DNA of 64,000 nucleotides, from the NCBI GenBank assembly GCA_964569085.1, contig CAZMTA010000009.1:1-64000 (forward strand), in the 5' to 3' direction. The translations under genes were made by a program, and so were the position numbers. Position 1 is the first letter of the stretch, and each line of letters starts with the position of its first letter. Source of the DNA: JAJCZZ01 sp964569085 (GTDB lineage: Bacteria; Gemmatimonadota; Gemmatimonadetes; Longimicrobiales; Gaopeijiaceae). The notes below the pieces were generated by a model. That model made no database searches. It saw only the letters and a list, made by a program, of their open reading frames with translations, and had not been told where the DNA came from. Positions 41,303 through 50,102 of the stretch are shown here, in pieces.

Positions 41303-41584
41303 GTGATCATCGCGTCGCAGAGCTGGGAGCTGGCCATCCCGGGGTGCGCGTCCCTGAAGGAGAAGCGCTCCGTGGTCCGGTCCGTGAAGGACCGCCTCCG
41401 GAGCCGCTTCAACCTCTCCGTGGCGGAGACCGACTTCCACGACGTCCACGCCCGGGCCGAGATCACCGCGGTGCTGGTCACGACCGACCGCCGCCACGCG
41501 GACGAGGTGCTGGACAAGGCCGACACGCTGGTGGAGGAGAACGGGCGCGCCCTCATCACCCGCACCCAACGCGATTTCTTCTAG
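41303..41584 (+). CDS. DUF503 family protein
   Basis: 93-aa protein of the DUF503/YlxP group, which sits between infB and rbfA in many bacteria and is thought to bind RNA or act in ribosome assembly. It shows the family pattern LAIPGCASLKEKRSVVRSVKDRLRSRFNLSVAETDFHDVHARAEI. GTG 41303 gives the standard length. No strong ribosome binding site was seen. rbfA follows 22 bases after the stop. Confidence 0.9.
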   Translation: MIIASQSWELAIPGCASLKEKRSVVRSVKDRLRSRFNLSVAETDFHDVHARAEITAVLVTTDRRHADEVLDKADTLVEENGRALITRTQRDFF

Positions 41585-41606
41585 CCCCCTCCCCCAGAAG
41601 CCTCCC

Positions 41607-42035
41607 ATGTCCAAGCGTCTGGCACGCATCAACGAGCAGCTCAAGCGGGAGATCTCCCGCATCCTCCGCCGTGAGGTCCGCGACCCCCGGGTGGGCACCG
41701 TGACCGTCTCCGCGGTGGACGTGGTGGCCGACCTGGCCGTGGCCGACGTCTACATCCGCATGCTCGGCGACGACGCCGAGAAGGCGGAGACCATGGAGGG
41801 CCTCGAGGCCGCGGCCCCCTACGTCCGCCGGGCGCTCGCCCAGGCCCTGACCCTCCGGCACGTGCCCGAGATCCGGTTCCGCGTGGACCGCTCCCTGGAG
41901 CACGCCCAGCGCATCGAGACGCTCCTGGCCGAGGTCCTTCCCGACGACGAGGGCGACGATACGGACGACGAGGCCGAGGCCCCGTCCGGCGCTCCGGCCG
42001 AGGACGGCACGGAGGACGGGGAGGGGCGCGGGTGA
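41607..42035 (+). CDS. rbfA: Ribosome-binding factor A
   Basis: 30S maturation and cold-adaptation factor, 142 aa. Diagnostic sequence: LARINEQLKREISRILRREVRDPRVGTVTVSAV and the KH-type fold ending RIETLLAEV. The final ~30 residues are acidic (DDEGDDTDDEAEAP...), another acidic tail in this operon. The stop overlaps the truB GTG by four bases. Confidence 0.95.
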   Translation: MSKRLARINEQLKREISRILRREVRDPRVGTVTVSAVDVVADLAVADVYIRMLGDDAEKAETMEGLEAAAPYVRRALAQALTLRHVPEIRFRVDRSLEHAQRIETLLAEVLPDDEGDDTDDEAEAPSGAPAEDGTEDGEGRG

Positions 42036-42952
42036 GGGGAGGCCAGGGCGGCGTCCTCGCCGTCGACAAGCCCGCGGGCCCGACCTCCCACGACGTCGTG
42101 GCCCGGGCGCGGAAGGCGCTGGGCGAGCGGCGCGTCGGACACACCGGGACGCTGGACCCCTTCGCCACCGGGCTCCTGATGCTGTGCGTGGGGAAGGCCA
42201 CCCGGCTGGCGGAGTACCTGACGGGGCTGGACAAGACCTACGAGGCCGTGGCCCGTCTCGGGGCGGCCACGGACACCCTCGACCCCGAGGGCGAGGTGGT
42301 GGCCGAGTCCGACGGGTGGAAGGACCTGACCCCCGCCTCCGTCGAGGCGGCGCTGGGAGCGCTCCGGGGCGACCTGGACCAGATCCCGCCGGCCTACTCC
42401 GCCAAGAAGATCGCGGGCGAGGCGGCCCACCGTCGGGTGCGCCGCGGCGAGGAGGTGGCGCTGGAGCCCCGCCGGGTGACGGTCCACGAGCTCGAGCTCA
42501 CCCGTCTCGAGCTCCCCGAGGTGGCGTTCCGGGTCCGCTGCTCCAGCGGCACCTACGTGCGGGCCCTGGCCCGGGATCTCGGCGAGGCGCTGGGCGTGGG
42601 CGCGCACCTGACGGCGCTGCGCCGCACCGCCGTCGGCCCCTTCGGCGTGGGGGGCGCCGTGTCCCTGGAGGATCTGGAAGCCGGCCGCGTGCCCGAGCGC
42701 GCCTGGCGCACCCCGCTGGAGGCGCTGGCCCGCTTCCCGCGGCGGGAGGTGGACGCCGACGTGGCCACCCGCCTGGCCCACGGCATGGTCCTCCCGGCGC
42801 CGGACGAGGACGACTCCGGGCTCCTGGCCGTGGCCCACGGGGACCTGCTGGTGGCCGTGGCCGAGGTGGTGGAGGGGCGGTTCCGGCCCCGGAAGGTCCT
42901 GGCGAGCCCCGAGGACGTGGCGTCCGCCGCAGCCGGTGAGGGGGCCTCGTGA
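42032..42952 (+). CDS. truB: tRNA pseudouridine-55 synthase
   Basis: Makes pseudouridine 55 in the T-loop of tRNAs, 306 aa. The catalytic D42 is in GHTGTLDPFATGLL; VLAVDKPAGPTSHDVVARAR precedes it, and IPPAYSAKKIAGEAAHRRVRRGE and VRCSSGTYVRALARDLGEALG follow. GTG 42032 overlaps the rbfA stop in GTGA, and its own stop overlaps the ribF start in the same way. Confidence 0.97.
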   Translation: MRGGQGGVLAVDKPAGPTSHDVVARARKALGERRVGHTGTLDPFATGLLMLCVGKATRLAEYLTGLDKTYEAVARLGAATDTLDPEGEVVAESDGWKDLTPASVEAALGALRGDLDQIPPAYSAKKIAGEAAHRRVRRGEEVALEPRRVTVHELELTRLELPEVAFRVRCSSGTYVRALARDLGEALGVGAHLTALRRTAVGPFGVGGAVSLEDLEAGRVPERAWRTPLEALARFPRREVDADVATRLAHGMVLPAPDEDDSGLLAVAHGDLLVAVAEVVEGRFRPRKVLASPEDVASAAAGEGAS

Positions 42953-43902
42953 CGCCGTCGGTCCAGTGGGCGTATCCGCCCGGCATCCCCGGGGGGAAGG
43001 AGACCGTGGTTACGGTGGGGACCTTCGACGGGGTGCACCGGGGGCACTGGACGGTCCTCCAGGAGATCCGGCGGCGGGCCGCCGAGACCGGGAGGCGGAG
43101 CGTGCTCGTGACCTTCGACCCCCACCCGCTGCGCATCGTGCGCCCGGAGCACGCCCCGGCCCTCCTCACCACGCCGGTGGAGAAGAAGGAGATCCTGGCG
43201 GAGAGCGGCCTGGACTACGCCGTCTTCATCTCCTTCACCGAGGCGCTCTCCCGCTACGAGCCCCGGCGCTTCGTGGAGGAGATCCTCGTGGGCCGCCTGG
43301 CGGTGAAGGAGCTGGTGATCGGCTACGACCACGGCTTCGGGAAGGACCGGTCCGGGGACGCGGGCACCCTCCGGGAGATCGGGGCCGAGCTGGGCTTCGA
43401 CGTGGACGTGGTCCCCCCGGTGGAGACCACCGGGGACGCCGTGTCCAGCACCCGCATCCGCAAGGCCGTGGAGGCGGGGCGCCTGGACGAGGCCACCGCC
43501 TGCCTGGGACGGCCCTACTCCCTCCGGGGGATCGTGGTGAAGGGGGACGGCCGGGGGCGACACCTGGGCTTCCCCACCGCGAACCTGGCCGTGGGCGATT
43601 CCGACAAGCTCATCCCGCCCCCGGGGATCTACGCCGTGCGCGCCGCGCTCCGCTCCGGCACCCACATGGGCGCGCTCCACCTGGGGCCGCGCCCGACCTT
43701 CCGGGGCTCGCCCCCCACGATCGAGCTCCACGTGCTGGACTTCGAGGGCGACCTCTACGGGGAGGAGGTCCGGGTCGATTTCGTCCAGCGGCTGAGGGGC
43801 GTGCTGCCCTTCGACAGCGTGGCGGCGCTGGTCGACCAGATGCGCCACGACGTGGACGAGGCGCGGGCGATCCTGGAGCGGGACGAGCCGGGGGAGCGCT
43901 AG
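42949..43902 (+). CDS. ribF: Bifunctional riboflavin kinase/FAD synthetase
   Basis: Makes FMN and FAD from riboflavin, 317 aa. The N-terminal FAD synthetase domain has VVTVGTFDGVHRGHWTVL and VTFDPHPL; SSTRIRKAVEAGRLDEA ends it. The C-terminal riboflavin kinase has GRGRHLGFPTANL, PPPGIYAV and VRVDFVQRLRG. GTG 42949 overlaps the truB stop. Its TAG stop shares a CTAG palindrome with the TAG of the convergent methyltransferase gene. As last gene it closes the rimP-ribF unit. Confidence 0.96.
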   Translation: MTPSVQWAYPPGIPGGKETVVTVGTFDGVHRGHWTVLQEIRRRAAETGRRSVLVTFDPHPLRIVRPEHAPALLTTPVEKKEILAESGLDYAVFISFTEALSRYEPRRFVEEILVGRLAVKELVIGYDHGFGKDRSGDAGTLREIGAELGFDVDVVPPVETTGDAVSSTRIRKAVEAGRLDEATACLGRPYSLRGIVVKGDGRGRHLGFPTANLAVGDSDKLIPPPGIYAVRAALRSGTHMGALHLGPRPTFRGSPPTIELHVLDFEGDLYGEEVRVDFVQRLRGVLPFDSVAALVDQMRHDVDEARAILERDEPGER

Positions 43903-44666
43903 CCCACGCGCCCCGCCCGCACCGACAGGGGCCAGCGGATGGTCCGGGCGTCGGCCCCGTCGGGCCAGGCCTCGCGCACCGCGGCCACGAACGCCTGGAA
44001 CGCCCCGGGGCCCTCGGCCTCCTCCAGGGCCCGCACCGCCGACCAGGTCCCCACGTACCCCAGGACCCGCGAGCGCGGCCAGACCTCCTCCATGCGGAGC
44101 TCGGGCGTCTCCAGGGTGGGAAAGGGGAAGGGGAGGGCGTGGTACCCCTCCTCCACGTGGCGCCGCTCCTCCGGCCACCACGGTCCCAGGACCTCCTCGT
44201 AGAAGCGTCGGAGCAGCGTGCCGACCGCGCCCTCCATCGAGGGCGTGCCGTAGCTCACCAGCGCCACCGCCCCCCCGGGGCGCGCCACCCGGCGGACCTC
44301 CCGGTAGTAGGCGTCCAGGTCGAACCAGTGCGCCGCCTGGGCCGCCACGGCCAGGTCGGCGGAGCCCGGGGGCAGGCCGCTGGCGTGGGCGGGGGCGCAC
44401 CGGTACTCCACCCGGGGGTGCGGGCGCCCCTGGGCCACCTGTCCGGCGCTGGCGTCGGTGGCCAGGACCCGCTCGAACCGACGGGCCAGGGGCACCGAGA
44501 GCTGGCCGGAGCCGCATCCGGCCTCCCAGGCGGTGCCCGCCTTCTCCGGAAGCTCGGCGAGGACGTCCACCAGCGACCCGGGGTAGCCGGGGCGGTGGGC
44601 CGCGTAGGCCTCGGCCTGGTCCGAGTAGTGGTCCGGAAAGGACCGGTGGGGTTCGGAGGGCTGCAT
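43899..44666 (-). CDS. Class I SAM-dependent methyltransferase
   Basis: 255-aa methyltransferase of unknown target. The SAM-binding motif is AWEAGCGSGQLSVPLA (motif I), followed by VLATDASAGQV and VEYRCAPAHASGLPPGSADLAVAAQAAHWFDLDAYY. The start MQPSEPHRSFPDHYSDQAEAYAAHRPGYP resembles the 'YqjK/Methyltransf_11' group with its early aromatic-rich segment. ATG 44666 was chosen because it opens that segment. It is convergent to ribF and divergent from rpsO. Confidence 0.82.
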   Translation of the reverse strand: MQPSEPHRSFPDHYSDQAEAYAAHRPGYPGSLVDVLAELPEKAGTAWEAGCGSGQLSVPLARRFERVLATDASAGQVAQGRPHPRVEYRCAPAHASGLPPGSADLAVAAQAAHWFDLDAYYREVRRVARPGGAVALVSYGTPSMEGAVGTLLRRFYEEVLGPWWPEERRHVEEGYHALPFPFPTLETPELRMEEVWPRSRVLGYVGTWSAVRALEEAEGPGAFQAFVAAVREAWPDGADARTIRWPLSVRAGRVG

Positions 44667-44763
44667 GGACCTTCGGGCCGGGGGACGACGGGGCGGGACG
44701 CGTCCAAGATGGAGAAAGCCCGGCGCGCCCGCACGACGCGCCCGCCCGGACGGCCGCGATGTC

Positions 44764-44792
44764 TGGACGTTCTGGAGGGCTTGCGTTATCCT
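44764..44792 (+). promoter_or_regulatory. Possible promoter of rpsO
   Basis: TGGACG (44764-44769) and TATCCT (44787-44792) are 17 bases apart, each with four of six consensus matches, and lie about 70 bases before the rpsO GTG. The match is modest. Confidence 0.4.
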
Positions 44793-44859
44793 AAACGGCT
44801 GGAAAAGCCCAGAGATACTGGCTTCCCTTGCAGCGCATGACTCCTGAGGAGGCACGATC

Positions 44860-45129
44860 GTGACGATCGCGAAGGACCAGAAGAAGAGCATCATCGAGAA
44901 GTACCGGCTCCACGAGAACGACCGGGGCAGCGCCCCCGTGCAGATCGCGCTCCTCACCGAGCGGATCAACGACCTGCGAGCCCACTTCGACGCCCACAAG
45001 CAGGACCACCACAGTCGCCGCGGCCTCCTGAAGATGGTCGGGCGCCGGCGTCGGCTGCTGGACTACCTCCGGCGCAAGGACGTCGAGCAGTACCGCGAGC
45101 TCATCGCGGATCTCGGCCTGCGCCACTAG
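44860..45129 (+). CDS. rpsO: 30S ribosomal protein S15
   Basis: Primary 16S rRNA binder of the small subunit, 89 aa. It contains GSAPVQIALLTERINDLRAHFDAHKQDHHSRRGLLKMVGRRRRLLDYLRRKD, the diagnostic S15 sequence. GTG 44860 follows a GAGGAGG-type ribosome binding site. pnp follows after 243 bases, the classic rpsO-pnp arrangement. Confidence 0.97.
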   Translation: MTIAKDQKKSIIEKYRLHENDRGSAPVQIALLTERINDLRAHFDAHKQDHHSRRGLLKMVGRRRRLLDYLRRKDVEQYRELIADLGLRH

Positions 45130-45144
45130 AAGCACCCCGAGCGG

Positions 45145-45183
45145 CGGCCTCACCCACGGGTGGGTCGCCGTTCGTTCGTTCCC
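45145..45183 (+). terminator. Hairpin in the rpsO-pnp spacer
   Basis: CGGC (45145-45148) pairs with GCCG (45167-45170), and ACCCA (45152-45156) pairs with TGGGT (45161-45165). A T-rich TTCGTTCGTT follows. It may be a weak terminator or processing site, as at the same place in E. coli. Nothing else is recognised in the rest of the 243-base spacer. Confidence 0.4.
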
Positions 45184-45372
45184 GTCCGAGGGACCGTACG
45201 CTCGGTTGGGAGACGGCCATCGACCTACGATTCGAGCTGCATCGGGCCGCGCTAAGGCGCGCACCCAGCGGCGGTCGCTCTCTCTCTCGACGCACCACGG
45301 CTCCCCGGCGGGGCCAACCGAAGCCTTGGTCGCCACCAACGGCGGCCAGCAATCCGAAAGAGACGAGACCAG

Positions 45373-47502
45373 ATGATCCAGAGAGTTGAGCGCCAGTTCG
45401 CAGGGCGGACCATGTCGCTCGAAGTCGGCCGCATGGCCAAGCTCGCCGCGGGCTCCTGCCTGGTGCAGTACGGCGAGACCGTCGTGCTCTGCGCCGCCAC
45501 CGTGCAGGACCGGCCCACCCACCTCCCGTTCTTCCCCCTCACGGTGGAGTACCGGGAGCAGAGCTACGCCGCGGGGAAGATCCCCGGCGGCTTCTTCAAG
45601 CGTGAGGGGCGCCCCGGCGAGAAGGAGGTCCTCTCGGCCCGGATGATCGACCGGCCCATCCGTCCCATGTTCCCCGACGGGTTCATGAACGAGACGCAGG
45701 TGGCCTGCTTCATCCTCTCCGCCGACCAGGAGAACGACGCCGACGTCATCGCCATGATGGGCGCGTCCATCTCCCTGTGCATGTCGAAGATCCCGTTCAA
45801 CACCCCCGTGGCCTCGGTGCGCATCGGGCGCATCCAGGGCAACTGGGTGCTGAACCCGACCTTCGAGCAGCTCGAGTACTCCGACCTCGACATCGTCGTG
45901 GCCGGGACCGAGGACGCCATCACGATGGTCGAGGGTGGCGCCATCGAGGTGAACGAGGCGGACATCCTCGACGGACTCCAGGTGGCCCACGAGGGCATCA
46001 AGGAGCTCATCGAGATGCAGAAGGAGATCCTCCGCGACCACAACGTGCCCGACATGGAGTGGCAGGCGCAGGATCCCGACGAGGCGCTCCGGAAGAAGGT
46101 CGAGAGCATCGCGTCCGCCAAGGTCGCCGAGGCCATGGCGCTGGGCGACAAGCAGGAGCGGAGCCAGGCGCTGGCGGCCGTGAAGGAGGACGTCATCGAC
46201 ACCCTCCGCAACGAGGACGAGGACTGGAGCGACCACGAGTCCGACGTGGGCGACGTGCTCAAGGGCATCGAGAAGGAGAGCATGCGCCGCATGATCCTCG
46301 AGAAGGGCGAGCGCGCCGACGGCCGCGGCCTGGACGACGTGCGTGCGATCTCCTCCGAGGTCGGGGTGCTTCCCCGGACCCACGGCTCGGCCCTCTTCAC
46401 CCGGGGGCAGACCCAGTCCCTCGGCGTGGTGACGCTCGGGACGTCCAAGGACGAGCAGCGGATCGACTCCATCGACTCCCGCGAGGAGATCAGCAAGTCG
46501 TTCATGCTGCACTACAACTTCCCGCCCTATTCCGTGGGTGAGGCCAAGCCGTACCGCGGCACCTCCCGGCGCGAGCAGGGCCACGGGAACCTGGCGGAGC
46601 GGGCCATCCAGCCCCTCCTCCCGGCCTACGACGACTTCCCGTACACGATCCGCGTGGTCTCGGACATCCTGGAGTCCAACGGCTCCTCGTCCATGGCCAC
46701 CGTGTGCTCCGCGTCGCTGTCGCTCATGGACGCCGGCGTGCCCATCAAGAAGGCGTGCGCGGGCGTGGCCATGGGGCTCATCAAGGAAGGCGACGACGTC
46801 GCGGTCCTGACGGACATCCTGGGCCTCGAGGACTTCCTCGGCGACATGGACTTCAAGGTCGCCGGGACCCGGGACGGCGTGACGTCCATCCAGATGGACA
46901 TCAAGATCCAGGGCCTGACCTTCGACATCATGAAGGAGGCGCTGGAGCGGGCCCACAAGGCGCGCATGCACATCCTGGACATCATGGACCAGGCGCTGGC
47001 CAGCCCCCGCGAGGACCTCTCCGAGTGGGCCCCGCGCATCGTGTCCATGCAGGTGAACCCCGAGAAGATCGGGATGATCATCGGCCCCAAGGGGAAGACG
47101 ATCCGCGCCATCCAGGAGGAGTCGGGTGCGCAGATCGACATCGACGACTCGGGGATCGTGAAGATCGCCGCCGTCTCCGGCGAGGCCGGGGCCCGGGCCC
47201 GCGAGATGGTCGAGGCCATCGTCGCCGAGCCCGAGGTGGGGCGCATCTACGAGGGTCCGGTGAAGAACACCACCTCCTTCGGCGCCTTCATCGAGATCAT
47301 GCCCGGGACCGAGGGCCTCTGCCACATCTCCGAGCTGCAGGACGACCGCACGGAGAAGACGGAGGACGTCCTGAAGAAGGGCGACATCACCCGCGTGAAG
47401 CTCCTCTCCATCGACGAGAAGGGTCGCCTGCGCCTGTCCCGGCGCGCGGCCATCGAGGAGGAGGGTCGCGAGACCGTCGTGGCGGTGGAGAACGCCGACT
47501 GA
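45373..47502 (+). CDS. pnp: Polyribonucleotide nucleotidyltransferase
   Basis: 3'-5' phosphorolytic exoribonuclease of the degradosome, 709 aa. Two RNase PH-like domains (first with FKREGRPGEKEVLSARMIDRPIRP; second with GERADGRGLDDVR and FMLHYNFPPYSVGEAKPYRGTSRREQGHGNLAERAIQPLLP) are followed by a KH domain (IIGPKGKTIRAIQEESGAQIDIDDSG) and an S1 domain (GPVKNTTSFGAFIEIMPGTEGLCHISEL). Full length. ATG 45373 lies 11 bases after GAGAC. An intrinsic terminator follows. Confidence 0.97.
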   Translation: MIQRVERQFAGRTMSLEVGRMAKLAAGSCLVQYGETVVLCAATVQDRPTHLPFFPLTVEYREQSYAAGKIPGGFFKREGRPGEKEVLSARMIDRPIRPMFPDGFMNETQVACFILSADQENDADVIAMMGASISLCMSKIPFNTPVASVRIGRIQGNWVLNPTFEQLEYSDLDIVVAGTEDAITMVEGGAIEVNEADILDGLQVAHEGIKELIEMQKEILRDHNVPDMEWQAQDPDEALRKKVESIASAKVAEAMALGDKQERSQALAAVKEDVIDTLRNEDEDWSDHESDVGDVLKGIEKESMRRMILEKGERADGRGLDDVRAISSEVGVLPRTHGSALFTRGQTQSLGVVTLGTSKDEQRIDSIDSREEISKSFMLHYNFPPYSVGEAKPYRGTSRREQGHGNLAERAIQPLLPAYDDFPYTIRVVSDILESNGSSSMATVCSASLSLMDAGVPIKKACAGVAMGLIKEGDDVAVLTDILGLEDFLGDMDFKVAGTRDGVTSIQMDIKIQGLTFDIMKEALERAHKARMHILDIMDQALASPREDLSEWAPRIVSMQVNPEKIGMIIGPKGKTIRAIQEESGAQIDIDDSGIVKIAAVSGEAGARAREMVEAIVAEPEVGRIYEGPVKNTTSFGAFIEIMPGTEGLCHISELQDDRTEKTEDVLKKGDITRVKLLSIDEKGRLRLSRRAAIEEEGRETVVAVENAD

Positions 47503-47532
47503 CGGCCACCGGCCGGACGCAGGACGGGAAGG

Positions 47533-47562
47533 GGGCACGGGCTCGGCCTGTGCCCTCTTTCT
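47533..47562 (+). terminator. Intrinsic terminator after pnp
   Basis: GGGCACGGG (47533-47541) pairs with CCTGTGCCC (47547-47555; one G-U pair) across a five-base loop, followed by a T-rich TCTTTCT. It closes the rpsO-pnp unit 31 bases after the pnp stop. Confidence 0.8.
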
Positions 47563-47602
47563 CGTTTCCCCCATTCCGCTGACCCACCCCGGAGGACCAC
47601 CG

Positions 47603-48841
47603 GTGCCCGACGAGCACTTCCACGAGACCACCCTGGAGAACGGCGTCCGGGTGCTGAGCGAGGCCGTCCCCGGCGTCCGCTCGGTGGCCGCGGGCGTCTG
47701 GGTGCGCCGGGGCTCGGCCCACGAGCGCGCCGAGCACCTGGGCATCAGCCACCTCCTGGAGCACATGGTCTTCAAGGGGACGGAGCGGCGCTCGCCCCGG
47801 GAGCTGGCGCTGGCGCTGGAGAGCCTGGGCGGCTCCCTGGACGCCTACACCACCCGGGAGCACACCGCCTACCAGGCGCGGGTGCTGGACGCCCACCTGC
47901 CCGAGGCGCTCGACGTCCTCTCGGACCTGGTGCTGGAGCCCGTCCTCCGCGACGTGGATCTGGCCCTGGAGCGGGAGGTCGTCCTCGAGGAGATCGCCCA
48001 GGTGGAGGACGCGCCCGACGACCTGGTCTTCGAGCTCCACGGGGACCGCCTCTGGGCGGACCATCCGTACGGCCGACCGATCCTGGGGACCCCCGAGTCG
48101 GTGGCCGAGATGCCCGGCGACGCGCTCCGCGGGCTCCACCGCGACGGCTACCGGGGCCGCTCGCTGGTGGTGGCGGCGGCGGGACGCGTCGATCACGACG
48201 ACCTGGTGGCGCGGGCCCGGACGCTCTTCGGGGGCGTGGAGCCCGGCGACGACCCGCCGGAGACGCCGGAGGCGCCGGCCGAGCCGGCCCGGGGCGACGT
48301 CCGGGTGGAGCGGGACACCAGCCAGAGCCACCTGGTGTTCGGCGCCATGGGGCCGGCCCATCCGGACCCGGACCGGTACGCCGTGGTGCTCCTGGCGTCG
48401 GCCATGGGCGGCGGGATGAGCTCCCGCCTCTTCCAGCGGGTGCGGGAGGAGCTGGGGCTGTGCTACACCGTCTTCACCTGGCACTCCTTCTGGGGGCGCG
48501 CCGGGGTCGTGGGCACGTACCTGTCCACCCGGCCCGCCACCGAGGAGGCGGCGGTCACCGCGGTGCGGGAGGAGCTGGAGCGGGTCGCCGGGGAGGGGCT
48601 GCCCGCCGAGGAGGTCGAGCAGACCAAGCGCCAGCTCAAGGGCCAGGTCATGCTCTCCCTGGAGTCCACCGGCGCGCGGCTCCACCGCCTGGCCGGGACG
48701 GCCCTCCACGACGAGCCGTTCCGGGGGCTCGACGAGATCCTGGCCCGGATCGAAGCCGTCTCCGTGGACGACGTGGCCCGGGTGGCCCAGGACTGCTTCG
48801 CCCCCGGGCGTCAGCTCCTCCTGCGCCTGGGCCCGGCCTGA
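47603..48841 (+). CDS. M16 family zinc peptidase
   Basis: Inverzincin protease of the pitrilysin/processing-peptidase type, 412 aa. The inverted zinc motif HLLEH (H50, E53, H54) is followed about 76 residues later by the third ligand E130 in VVLEEIAQVED. Later motifs typical of the non-catalytic repeat (GGGMSSRLFQRVREELGLCYTV) are present. GTG 47603 has GGAGG (47591-47595) seven bases upstream. It resembles the single-chain bacterial homologues of mitochondrial processing peptidase that often follow pnp. The cleaved substrate is unknown. Confidence 0.92.
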   Translation: MPDEHFHETTLENGVRVLSEAVPGVRSVAAGVWVRRGSAHERAEHLGISHLLEHMVFKGTERRSPRELALALESLGGSLDAYTTREHTAYQARVLDAHLPEALDVLSDLVLEPVLRDVDLALEREVVLEEIAQVEDAPDDLVFELHGDRLWADHPYGRPILGTPESVAEMPGDALRGLHRDGYRGRSLVVAAAGRVDHDDLVARARTLFGGVEPGDDPPETPEAPAEPARGDVRVERDTSQSHLVFGAMGPAHPDPDRYAVVLLASAMGGGMSSRLFQRVREELGLCYTVFTWHSFWGRAGVVGTYLSTRPATEEAAVTAVREELERVAGEGLPAEEVEQTKRQLKGQVMLSLESTGARLHRLAGTALHDEPFRGLDEILARIEAVSVDDVARVAQDCFAPGRQLLLRLGPA

Positions 48842-48971
48842 GCCCCGCCCGGGCCACCGGACTCGCCGTCGCGGGGTCGCCCGCTCCGGTGCGTTCTTGC
48901 TAGCTTAAGCCGGCTGCGAAGCCGCCATCGATCACCCCGTCACGAATCGACATACAAAGCGAGGCAGCACG

Positions 48972-50102
48972 ATGCTCATCGGCGTTCCCAAGGAGATCAA
49001 GCCGGACGAATACCGGGTGGCCCTGACCCCCGCCGGCGCGGAGATGCTCACCCAGGCCGGACACGACCTCGTGGTCGAGACCAATGCGGGTGTGGGCAGC
49101 GGCTTCACCGACGACTTCTACGAGGCCGCCGGCGCCGAGATCGTCGACACCGCCGAGGAGGTCTGGGCGCGGGCCGAGATGATCATGAAGGTGAAGGAGC
49201 CCATCGAGCCCGAGTGGCCGCGCATGCGGGAGGGCCAGGTCCTCTTCACCTACTTCCACTTCGCCGCCGACGAGGCGCTCACCCGCGCCTTCCTGGACTC
49301 AGGCGCCATCGCCGTGGCGTACGAGACCGTGGAGCTCCCCTCCGGCGAGCTGCCCCTGCTCACCCCCATGTCCGAGGTGGCCGGCCGCATGGCCGTGCAG
49401 GAGGGCGCCAAGTACCTGGAGAAGCCCCAGGGCGGGCTGGGCGTGCTCCTGGGCGGCGTGCCCGGCGTCCTCCCGGGCAAGGTGCTCATCCTCGGCGGCG
49501 GCGTCGTCGGGACCAACGCCGCCAAGATGGCGGCGGGCCTGGGCGCCACCGTCCACATCATGGACATCAACCTGGACCGGCTCCGCTACCTGGACGACGT
49601 CATGCCGGCCAACGTCAACCTCCTCTTCAGCACGCGGTACGCCATCCGCAAGCAGATCGAGGACTCGGACCTGGTCATCGGCGCGGTGCTCATCCCCGGG
49701 GCCAAGGCGCCCAACCTGGTGACCCGCGAGGACCTCAAGCTCATGCGCCCCGGCACCGTCATCGTCGACGTGGCCGTGGACCAGGGCGGGTGCGTGGAGA
49801 CCATCAAGCCCACCACCCACCACGACCCGGTGTACGTCGTGGACGACGTCATCCACTACGGCGTGGCCAACATGCCCGGCGGCGTCCCCCGCTCGAGCAC
49901 CCTGGCGCTCACCAACGCCACCCTCCCCTACGCCCTGGCCCTGGCCGGGAAGGGGTGGAAGCGGGCGTGCATCGAGGACCGGGCCCTGAAGCTCGGCGTG
50001 AACGCCGCCGACGGGAAGGTGACCTACCGCGGCGTGGCGGAGGCCTTCGGCCTCGAGCTCACCGACGTGGACGAGGTCCTGAAGCCGACCGCCCAGGTGT
50101 GA
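48972..50102 (+). CDS. ald: Alanine dehydrogenase
   Basis: NAD-dependent deamination of L-alanine to pyruvate, 376 aa. The start MLIGVPKEIKPDEYRVALTPAG has the conserved substrate Arg/Lys region; the NAD-binding segment is VLILGGGVVGTNAAKMAAGLGATVHIMDINLDRL, with GAKAPNLVTREDLKLM, VDVAVDQGGCVETI and VANMPGGVPRSSTLALTNATLPY. ATG 48972 is 12 bases after GAGGCA. dut starts at the ald stop, so both are probably cotranscribed. Confidence 0.95.
   Translation: MLIGVPKEIKPDEYRVALTPAGAEMLTQAGHDLVVETNAGVGSGFTDDFYEAAGAEIVDTAEEVWARAEMIMKVKEPIEPEWPRMREGQVLFTYFHFAADEALTRAFLDSGAIAVAYETVELPSGELPLLTPMSEVAGRMAVQEGAKYLEKPQGGLGVLLGGVPGVLPGKVLILGGGVVGTNAAKMAAGLGATVHIMDINLDRLRYLDDVMPANVNLLFSTRYAIRKQIEDSDLVIGAVLIPGAKAPNLVTREDLKLMRPGTVIVDVAVDQGGCVETIKPTTHHDPVYVVDDVIHYGVANMPGGVPRSSTLALTNATLPYALALAGKGWKRACIEDRALKLGVNAADGKVTYRGVAEAFGLELTDVDEVLKPTAQV

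Noticed and set aside
38509..41565. 1018-codon minus-strand frame opposite infB
   Set aside because: Antisense to a well-supported infB with Leu/Gly/Val-rich shadow composition; no domain visible.
44791..47775. 994-codon minus-strand frame opposite rpsO-pnp
   Set aside because: Antisense to pnp; no family similarity and no start context.
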